A stretch of 6,171 bases of DNA. Source: Bradyrhizobiaceae bacterium. GTDB lineage: Bacteria; Pseudomonadota; Alphaproteobacteria; Rhizobiales; Xanthobacteraceae. Below, in pieces: positions 1-5,070 of the stretch (positions within the stretch are counted from its first letter, which is position 1; every line of letters starts with the position of its first letter). Made by a program: the position numbers and the translations under genes. The DNA lies in NCBI GenBank assembly GCA_016793685.1, contig JAEULX010000274.1:1-6171 (forward strand), given 5' to 3'. The notes below the pieces were generated by a model. The model did no database searches, was not told where the DNA came from, and saw nothing but the letters and a program-made list of their open reading frames with translations.

Positions 1-2670
1 GGCGCCGGCGAAGCGCGCGCGTCCCTTCAGCGTCTGCGCGGCCAGGCCGGGCAGAAGGGTTGCGCGTTCGGCTTGAAAACTGACGCTGCCCTTCACGTCG
101 TCGAACAGCGGCCGCGCGAACGGCTCGGCCGGATAGCCCGCGCCCTGGTCGGGCGCCGGGCGCTTCGGAACGCCGATCAGCGCCGCCAAGACTGGCGCAG
201 CATCGATATCCGTCGCCGAGATGCGGCCATCGACAACGGTTGGAGACGTCAGATTGAGGCTGAGCTGCCCGCCGACCGTCGCGCCCGCGATCTTGGCTTT
301 CACATCTTCAAACGTGAGCGCGCGGCCGAAGAACGCAAGCTTGCTTTCGATTGCGAGCCCCATGGCCGCCGGCGCTGCGGCATTCATCAGCGCGCGCGCA
401 TCGCTCGCCGTGAGCGACAGCCTCGCTACCCCTTTGGGCGTCCCCGTCTCCAGCCGCGCCGATCCCTCGCCCGATGCCCAAAGCCCGCCCGAGGTCAGGC
501 GAAATTCATATCCCATGTCGCCGTCGAGCGGACCCTGCCCCGAGAGCATGATCGACGCAGGCCGGGCATCGACTGCCGCCACCCGATCGAGCCCGACGAG
601 CGCCGCAAGCACCTTGCCGTCGTCGGATTCGAGCGATCCGTCGATCTTGATTTTTGCCGATGCAAGCGTTGCCAGCGCCCCGTTTCCGCTTGCGAGAAGG
701 CTGAGCCGCGTAGCTCCAAGCTTGCCGTCGACGGCAAGCTTGGCCAGCGTCCCCGCCCCGGGGCTTCCCTGCCCGGCGGGGCCCGCCGCGGCGGCCGGCC
801 CCACTTCGAGACGCGCCCGCAGCTCGGCCGGACCAAGCTGACTCCCGTAGCGCTTGAGGTCGGCCGCGGCATGCGGCGCGAAGCGTCCGGCCAGGGCGAT
901 CAATCCATCCGCCCGCGCGGCATTGAGCGCGAGCGACATGGCCCCATGCGGGGGCGACGACGCAACGTCGATCACGCCGGTGGCCTTGACGCTGGCTCCG
1001 CGAAAATCGCCGATCGAGAAACGCTCCAGCGTCAGTCCGCTCGCATCCAGCTTGAGCTTCGCGTCGATCTTGCTCGCCTGGACGTCCGCGTAGCTCACCT
1101 TGCCGATCGCGAGCGCCAGCGCAACATTGCGCGGCCTTTCGACCTTCACGCCGGCGAACGCGCTGTTGGCGACCGCAATCGTGCGGTCGAGGTCGATTTC
1201 CTCCGCCCGCAGCGTTGCATCGAGCCGCGCGGGACCGTCCTTGCCGGCCGGGGCGTAGGCGATGCGTCCTTCGATCGGCTTGTGGTCGATCTCGGCCTGC
1301 AGCCGGTCGAGAATGACGCCGCGATCGCCGAGGGTCAGGTCGCCGCTTGCGCGCAGCGACGCAACGGCGGCGCTCAGCGGGTCATTTTCTCCTTCAATAA
1401 ACGACCACAACGCCTTGGGATCACTTGATTCGATTCGGGCTGGTCCCGCGAATTCGAGCCCCTTCGCGGGGGACGACTCAAGCCGGCCGCTCAGGTGTAC
1501 CTGGGTGAAGCCGGGCGCCCGGAACTCCAGCGTCTCGATGTCCCAGTAATCGCGCGCGACCCCGATTGCGCCGTGCAGATTCTGCAAGGTGGCGCCCCCC
1601 ATCGTCAGCGCATCGACGTCGAGGTCGAGTTTGCCGCGCATGGGCGGGCGCGCCTCCTCGAACAGCATCCGAACCGCGGCGAGCAGCGTCGCGGCGGGGG
1701 AACCCCGGCCGGCATCCGGCGCGCCGGTCGCCCGGTCGAGGTCGAGCTGGCGTCCGGCCAGCGAAGCCGCGAAATGCGGACTGGCCCCCAAGGCGATGTC
1801 CGCCTTGCCCGACAGGCGGAGGGAGTGCTCGTCCGGTCCATACTGGAACTCGATGTCCTCGGCGCGGACGCGGCGGGGGTCCGTCTTGAGCTGGGTGGTC
1901 AACCGCCACGGCTCGCGCGCCAGCGTTCGCCCGCCGGAGAGGGCCGCGCCCGCCGGCCGCATGAGCGTGAGCGCGCCCTCGTAGCGGGGGCTTGCAGCGT
2001 CGACGCGCAAAACGCCGTCGGCTTCCGCGATCAGCGGCCGGTCAAGCGCCTCCAGGCTCAGGCGAAGCTTTGCGCCGTCCGCGCCGCCCCGTCCGGACGC
2101 AATGCGGTAGCGGTAGGAAGCCCTGTCCGAAATGAATGTGCCGCCCCCGCGCAAAGGCCCGACCAGCGAGCGGACGTCTCCCGCGAACGACAGGTCGTCG
2201 AGGGCCAGGGTGGAACCGCTCGCCGCGTCGACCAGATCGACATGCCCGCGTTCGATCGACAGGCGTTCGATCGACAGGCGGTCGGGCGCGATCGCCGTTC
2301 CAACCCCGGGCGCCTTCAGTTGGCCGCCGGCGTTCAGGACAAGACGGACCAGCGGTTCGTCCAGCGTCAGTTCGTTAACCCGCCATTCTCCCCGCAACAG
2401 CGGGCCGAGCGCGAGTTCGAAGCGCAGCGCGCGCGCAGAGAAGCTCGCCTCTCCCGCGGCGAGTTCGACGCTGTGCAGAGACAAGGAGGGGGTCGGCAAC
2501 AGCCGCGCCTCGATCGGCCCGGAAATCCTGACCGGCGCGCCCAGGAGCGCGGTTGCTTCCGTCTCGAAAGTCGTGCGGTAGCGACCCCAGTCGACAAAAA
2601 GCGGCCCGACCAGCGCCGTCACCAGCGCCAGAATCACGGCGATCGCCAAGCCGAGCAACGTCGTCTGCAC
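1..2670 (-). CDS. AsmA family protein (inner-membrane-anchored, periplasmic), C-terminus beyond window
   Basis: The minus-strand frame is open from 2670 to the left edge (890 codons, no stop), so the C-terminus is missing. It starts VQTTLLGLAIAVILAL, a single hydrophobic signal-anchor at residues 4-24, followed by DWGRYR and a stretch (APVRISGPIEARLLPTPSL, residues 45-63) typical of the AsmA N-terminus. The rest is a long beta-rich repetitive protein with recurring patterns such as LDRTIAVANSAFAGV and GKVSYADVQASKIDAKLKL. AsmA/TamB/YhdP-like proteins span the periplasm and are implicated in lipid transport or homeostasis at the outer membrane; a specific role here is inferred only from family. 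Start: an in-frame TGA at 2698-2700 leaves only GTG at 2676 or GTG at 2670. GTG 2670 is chosen because GGAG at 2678-2681 lies 7 nt upstream, and remembered relatives begin VQTTLL. A Gly/Ala/Pro-rich linker (about residues 618-640) precedes a perfect palindrome at 716-743. The gene lies downstream of the FAD enzyme gene on the same strand after a 131-bp gap, so it is probably its own unit. Confidence 0.9.
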   Translation of the reverse strand, partial: MQTTLLGLAIAVILALVTALVGPLFVDWGRYRTTFETEATALLGAPVRISGPIEARLLPTPSLSLHSVELAAGEASFSARALRFELALGPLLRGEWRVNELTLDEPLVRLVLNAGGQLKAPGVGTAIAPDRLSIERLSIERGHVDLVDAASGSTLALDDLSFAGDVRSLVGPLRGGGTFISDRASYRYRIASGRGGADGAKLRLSLEALDRPLIAEADGVLRVDAASPRYEGALTLMRPAGAALSGGRTLAREPWRLTTQLKTDPRRVRAEDIEFQYGPDEHSLRLSGKADIALGASPHFAASLAGRQLDLDRATGAPDAGRGSPAATLLAAVRMLFEEARPPMRGKLDLDVDALTMGGATLQNLHGAIGVARDYWDIETLEFRAPGFTQVHLSGRLESSPAKGLEFAGPARIESSDPKALWSFIEGENDPLSAAVASLRASGDLTLGDRGVILDRLQAEIDHKPIEGRIAYAPAGKDGPARLDATLRAEEIDLDRTIAVANSAFAGVKVERPRNVALALAIGKVSYADVQASKIDAKLKLDASGLTLERFSIGDFRGASVKATGVIDVASSPPHGAMSLALNAARADGLIALAGRFAPHAAADLKRYGSQLGPAELRARLEVGPAAAAGPAGQGSPGAGTLAKLAVDGKLGATRLSLLASGNGALATLASAKIKIDGSLESDDGKVLAALVGLDRVAAVDARPASIMLSGQGPLDGDMGYEFRLTSGGLWASGEGSARLETGTPKGVARLSLTASDARALMNAAAPAAMGLAIESKLAFFGRALTFEDVKAKIAGATVGGQLSLNLTSPTVVDGRISATDIDAAPVLAALIGVPKRPAPDQGAGYPAEPFARPLFDDVKGSVSFQAERATLLPGLAAQTLKGRARFAGA
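716..743. repeat. Perfect 28-bp palindrome inside the AsmA gene
   Basis: Each half is CCAAGCTTGCCGTC followed directly by its exact reverse complement, with no spacer and centre GTC|GAC. It encodes AKLAVDGKLG (residues 643-652) of the AsmA protein, immediately after a Gly/Ala/Pro-rich linker. The palindrome is read directly from the sequence. Whether it acts as a hairpin or cruciform, or is a codon-choice accident, is unknown. Confidence 0.9.
2249..2280. repeat. Short tandem duplication (15 bp x 2) in the AsmA gene
   Basis: The unit CGTTCGATCGACAGG at 2249-2263 is repeated exactly at 2264-2278 and followed by the start of a third unit (CG). On the coding strand it yields LSIERLSIER (residues 132-141). 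It is in frame and most simply explained as a slippage duplication in a tolerant periplasmic beta-strand region. Confidence 0.85.
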
Positions 2671-2703
2671 GCGCACGCTCCAGGGCGAATCCGACCCTCA
2701 GCC

Positions 2704-2726
2704 GCGGGGACGCTCCCGTCCCGCGC
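2704..2726. other. GC-rich inverted repeat in the gap between the FAD enzyme and AsmA genes
   Basis: GGGACG (2707-2712) and CGTCCC (2717-2722) form a 6-bp stem with loop CTCC. It can be extended by three GC pairs through a one-base bulge. No T-run follows it on the minus strand, so it is not a classical intrinsic terminator for the upstream FAD enzyme gene, although a weak or Rho-assisted role is possible. Confidence 0.4.
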
Positions 2727-2782
2727 ACAGCTGCGGCAAGGCCGGGGTCCGTCGCGCCATTCGGGCGCGATTCGAGTCCTGC

Positions 2783-2811
2783 TATATGTCTGCGCTAGCC
2801 GCTACGGACAA
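2783..2811 (-). promoter_or_regulatory. Weak sigma-70-like promoter candidate for the AsmA gene
   Basis: Reading the minus strand, TTGTCC (2811-2806) and CATATA (2788-2783) are separated by 17 nt, matching TTGACA/TATAAT at 4/6 and 3/6 positions. The -35 box overlaps the end of the FAD enzyme gene. This is an AT-richer patch in very GC-rich DNA, about 100 nt upstream of the AsmA start. The match is poor and offered only as a candidate. Confidence 0.22.
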
Positions 2812-4232
2812 GCAACGATCTTCCCCGGATTCATGATGCCCTGGGGGTCGAGCGCCTGCTTGACCGCCCGCATGGCGTCGACGGCCGCCGGTCCAAGCTC
2901 GTGATCGAGGTATTTCATTTTGCCCTGCCCTACGCCGTGCTCGCCGGTGCAGGTGCCGTCCATCGCGAGCGCCCGCTCGACGAGACGTCCGAGCAGCGCT
3001 TCGCCGCGGGAGACTTCGCCCGGGTCGTCCATGTCGATCAGCAGGCAGAGGTGGAAATTGCCGTCGCCGACATGGCCGACGATCGGCGAGACGAGCCGGC
3101 TTTCGGCGAGATCCCTCTGCGTCGCCACGATGCATTCGGCAAGCCGCGAGATCGGCACGCAGACATCGCTGACGAACACCTTCGATCCGGGCCGCAAGGC
3201 GCAGGCCGCCCAATAGGCGTCGTGCCGCGCCTGCCACAGCCGCGTGCGGTCCTCCGGCCGCGTCGCCCAATCGAACGGGCCGCCATTGAACTCGGCGGCG
3301 ATTTCCCCGAAGCGCTCCGACTGCTCGGCGACTTCTGCCTCGGTTCCGTGGAACTCGACGAATAGCACCGGAACCTCGGGCAAGGACAGCTTGGAATAGG
3401 CGTTCGCCGCTTTGACCTGCACCTCGTCGAGAAGTTCGATGCGGGCGACGGGAAGGCCAGTCTGGATGGTCATGATCACGGCATTGCAGGCGGCTTCGAC
3501 GCTCGGGAACGGGCAGACGCCGCTCGCGATCGCCTCCGGAATGCCGTGCAATTTCAAGGTCAGCTCGGTGATCACGCCGAGCGTGCCTTCGGAGCCGATG
3601 AACAGCCGGGCGAGATCGTAGCCGGCCGACGATTTCTTCGCCCGCCCCCCGGTCGACAGCACCTCGCCGTTCGCGAGCACGGCTTTCAACGCGAGCACGC
3701 AGTCTTTCATCGTGCCGTAGCGCACCGCATTGGTGCCGGAGGCGCGCGTCGCCGCCATGCCGCCGAGGGAGGCGTCGGCGCCCGGATCGAGCGGAAAGAA
3801 CAGCCCCTGGTCGCGCAAGTATTCGTTGAGCTGCTTGCGCGTAACCCCCGGCTGAACCACGCAATCGAGGTCCTCGGCGTGAACGGCGAGCACCTGGTTC
3901 ATGTCGCGGACGTCGATCGATACGCCCCCGCGCGGCGCATTGATCTGGCCTTCCAGCGAGGTGCCGACACCGAAGGGGATGACGGGCACGCCGTGGGCCG
4001 CGCAGATGCGGACGATCTGCTGGACGTCCTCGGTACATTGCGGGAAGACAACGGCGTCAGGCGGCTCGTTGGCGATCCAGGTGGTGGTGTGTCCATGCTG
4101 CTCGCGCACGGCGCGGGAGGTGACGACACGATTGCCGAAAGCCGCCGTCAGCGCGCCAATCGCGCGGTCGATTGCTGCGCTTTCACAATGCGCTATCGGC
4201 CTTGTTTCGCGCTCGTCTTCAAGCTGTGTCAT
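2802..4232 (-). CDS. FAD-dependent D-lactate dehydrogenase, LDHD/GlcD type
   Basis: This is a complete 476-residue protein. The FAD_binding_4 (PCMH-type) domain spans about residues 57-225, with PFGVGTSLEGQ at 86-96, PGADASLGGMAATRASGTNA at 150-169 and AGYDLARLFIGSEGTLGVIT at 203-222. The FAD-oxidase C-terminal domain spans about 235-474, with GHVGDGNFH at 386-394, GEHGVGQGK at 430-438 and NPGKI at 468-472. By analogy with LDHD and D-2-hydroxyglutarate dehydrogenase, H387, H394 and E431 are the expected metal and substrate ligands. The family oxidises D-2-hydroxyacids, chiefly D-lactate to pyruvate, passing electrons to the respiratory chain. The close match to animal LDHD motifs favours D-lactate over glycolate, but the substrate is inferred. 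No signal peptide is seen. Start: ATG at 4232 has GAGG 5 nt upstream; the frame stays open to 4784, but that extension is only the antisense of the thioesterase gene. It is transcribed divergently from the thioesterase gene. Confidence 0.92.
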   Translation of the reverse strand: MTQLEDERETRPIAHCESAAIDRAIGALTAAFGNRVVTSRAVREQHGHTTTWIANEPPDAVVFPQCTEDVQQIVRICAAHGVPVIPFGVGTSLEGQINAPRGGVSIDVRDMNQVLAVHAEDLDCVVQPGVTRKQLNEYLRDQGLFFPLDPGADASLGGMAATRASGTNAVRYGTMKDCVLALKAVLANGEVLSTGGRAKKSSAGYDLARLFIGSEGTLGVITELTLKLHGIPEAIASGVCPFPSVEAACNAVIMTIQTGLPVARIELLDEVQVKAANAYSKLSLPEVPVLFVEFHGTEAEVAEQSERFGEIAAEFNGGPFDWATRPEDRTRLWQARHDAYWAACALRPGSKVFVSDVCVPISRLAECIVATQRDLAESRLVSPIVGHVGDGNFHLCLLIDMDDPGEVSRGEALLGRLVERALAMDGTCTGEHGVGQGKMKYLDHELGPAAVDAMRAVKQALDPQGIMNPGKIVACP

Positions 4233-4237
4233 ACATG

Positions 4238-4241
4238 CCTC
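4238..4241 (-). promoter_or_regulatory. Ribosome binding site of the FAD enzyme gene
   Basis: GAGG on the minus strand ends 5 nt before the ATG at 4232-4230. It decides this start against the longer open frame reaching 4784. Confidence 0.6.
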
Positions 4242-4299
4242 AGTCGTGTGGCATTTTGCGATGCGGCGCGACCGGGGGCGCGTACCGCTTTCGACTTTG

Positions 4300-4315
4300 T
4301 GGCACAATGCTGGCA
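4300..4315 (+). promoter_or_regulatory. Sigma-54-like (-24/-12) promoter candidate for the thioesterase gene
   Basis: TGGCAC-N5-TGGCA matches the RpoN consensus TGGCAC-N5-TTGCA with one mismatch and keeps the diagnostic GG-N10-GC spacing (GG at 4301-4302, GC at 4313-4314). A start site about 12 nt downstream of the GC would fall at or beside ATG 4326, implying a leaderless transcript or use of ATG 4335. No upstream activator site was recognised. A single site of this kind can occur by chance. Confidence 0.35.
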
Positions 4316-4325
4316 TATTGAACCG

Positions 4326-4844
4326 ATGAAGGCCATGCTGGACCTCCCCGATTTCAAGCCTGTGTTTTTCGCGCCGTTCGTCTCGTCCGTGATGCAGGTC
4401 GAGCCGGAATGGATCGACTACAATGGCCATCTCAACGTCGCCTACTATCACGCCCTGTTCGACCGCGCCTTCGACGAAGCGATCTTCCTGCTCGGCGCCG
4501 GTCCGGACTACGCGAAGAACGAGCGGCGCTCCTACTACGCGGCGGAGGCGCATATCCGGTATCTGCGCGAGTTGCACGCCAGCAGCCACGTCCGCGTGAC
4601 GGTCCAGCTTCTCGCCTATGACCTCAAGCGGCTGCATTTGTTTCAGCAGCTCTATCACGCGGCCGAGGGATGGATCGCGGCGACGCTCGAAACCATCGCT
4701 CTGCATGTGGACATGGACCGCGGAAAGGCGGCGCCGGCGTCGAACCTGATTGCCGACCGGCTCGCGGACATGCGGGCGGCGCATGGCCTGCTGCCGATCC
4801 CCGAGGCCGCGGGCCGGCGGGTCGCGATGCCGTCCAACCGCTGA
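4326..4844 (+). CDS. Hot-dog thioesterase, betainyl-CoA/carnitine-pathway type
   Basis: This is a complete 172-residue protein of the 4HBT/hot-dog acyl-CoA thioesterase superfamily. The signature WIDYNGHLNVAYYHALFDRA (29-48) carries the conserved Asp (D31) placed where 4HBT enzymes have their catalytic Asp. It is followed by EAHIRYLRELH (74-84), QLLAYDLKRLHLFQQLYH (94-111) and LETIALHVDMDRGKAAP (121-137). This pattern closely resembles the thioesterase found free-standing or fused to L-carnitine dehydrogenase in rhizobial carnitine catabolism, where it hydrolyses betainyl-CoA. No other carnitine genes are in the window, so the substrate is inferred from family resemblance only. It is a soluble cytoplasmic enzyme with no signal peptide. 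Neither ATG 4326 nor ATG 4335 has a well-spaced Shine-Dalgarno sequence: GAAGG sits only 2 nt before ATG 4335. ATG 4326 is taken as the longest choice. It is transcribed divergently from the FAD enzyme gene. Confidence 0.88.
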   Translation: MKAMLDLPDFKPVFFAPFVSSVMQVEPEWIDYNGHLNVAYYHALFDRAFDEAIFLLGAGPDYAKNERRSYYAAEAHIRYLRELHASSHVRVTVQLLAYDLKRLHLFQQLYHAAEGWIAATLETIALHVDMDRGKAAPASNLIADRLADMRAAHGLLPIPEAAGRRVAMPSNR

Positions 4845-4854
4845 TCTTCCCGCA

Positions 4855-4880
4855 AGCCGGCGGCCCGGCTGAGCATTTTC
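4855..4880 (+). terminator. Terminator-like hairpin after the thioesterase gene
   Basis: AGCCGG (4855-4860) and CCGGCT (4865-4870) form a 6-bp GC stem with loop CGGC, 10 nt after the stop codon. It is followed by GAGCATTTTCC, in which the TTTT begins 5 nt past the stem. The short, displaced T-run makes this a moderate candidate. Confidence 0.4.
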
Positions 4881-4942
4881 CGGCGAAGATGCCCTCGGAC
4901 TTGATCCTCGGGTGGGAACCGGTCGCCGCAGAAAAGGCGACT
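4871..4942. repeat. Diverged copy of a dispersed Hyphomicrobiales-type intergenic repeat
   Basis: The stretch contains GAGCATTTTCCGGCGAAG, an inner CCCTCGGACTTGATCCTCGG, GTGGGAACCGG, and a 6-bp stem-loop GTCGCC (4922-4927) / GGCGAC (4936-4941) with loop GCAGAAAA. From memory, sequences of the form GAGCATTTTC-N-GCGAAGTGG-N-ACCGGTTCGCGTGAAGAAAA-GCG are common between genes in Bradyrhizobium and relatives, some with an inner CCCTCGGA/TCCGAGGG hairpin. Here the inner hairpin is disturbed. Family membership is recalled, not searched. Confidence 0.55.
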
Positions 4943-5014
4943 ATTCGAGCAAGGCACACGGCGCGCGAGCGCTCATGCGGTCGCCCCTCCCCGCCGGGCA
5001 TTTCCGATGCCATC

Positions 5015-5043
5015 TTGATGGTGGATGATGGACCGATTCGAAT
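5015..5043 (+). promoter_or_regulatory. Weak sigma-70-like promoter candidate for uvrD
   Basis: TTGATG (5015-5020) and TCGAAT (5038-5043) each match their consensus hexamer at 4/6 positions with an ideal 17-nt spacer. The predicted start is near 5050, leaving a leader of about 20 nt before ATG 5071. The -35 box overlaps a small dyad CCATC-TT-GATGG (5010-5021), which could be an operator. I see no clear LexA-type site. Confidence 0.35.
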
Positions 5044-5070
5044 AGGTGGTTGTCGGCCGCGGTCGGCAGA

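Larger units (their letters stand above)
4233..4325. promoter_or_regulatory. Divergent promoter region between the FAD enzyme and thioesterase genes
   Basis: These 93 bp must hold the promoters of both divergent genes unless one is transcribed from further away. Visible elements are a sigma-54-like site (4300-4315), an 11-bp dyad TTGTG-G-CACAA (4297-4307), and a weak inverted repeat ATGCC (4235-4239) / GGCAT (4250-4254) that overlaps the ribosome binding site of the FAD enzyme gene. No convincing sigma-70 promoter was found on either strand. Confidence 0.5.
4845..5070. other. Non-coding gap between the thioesterase and uvrD genes
   Basis: These 226 bp hold the terminator-like hairpin, the dispersed repeat and a weak promoter candidate described separately. 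Open frames crossing this gap on either strand read into known genes in the wrong frame and have no recognisable product. Confidence 0.6.

Noticed and set aside
73..1428. A 451-codon plus-strand open frame opposite the AsmA gene
   Set aside because: It is Arg-rich with no recognisable domain, and it is the antisense of a clear AsmA reading frame. Long antisense frames are expected at this GC content.
2704..2726. An intrinsic terminator for the FAD enzyme gene
   Set aside because: The stem is good, but there is no T-run after it on the minus strand, so it is listed only as an inverted repeat.
1495..2904. A 469-codon plus-strand open frame opposite AsmA and the end of the FAD enzyme gene
   Set aside because: It crosses two real minus-strand genes and their gap, has low-complexity Arg/Gln/Ala composition and resembles no family.
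3546..4325. An N-terminal extension of the thioesterase frame back to 3546
   Set aside because: The frame is open, but this part is antisense to the FAD enzyme gene, and the thioesterase family starts near residue 1 of the shorter form. A fusion is not supported.
4233..4325. A sigma-70 promoter for the thioesterase using TTTGTG and TATTGA
   Set aside because: The spacer is only about 13 nt, too short for a working promoter.
4233..4784. An N-terminal extension of the FAD enzyme frame up to 4784
   Set aside because: It is antisense to the thioesterase gene, and the family length and the GAGG-ATG at 4232 support the shorter protein.
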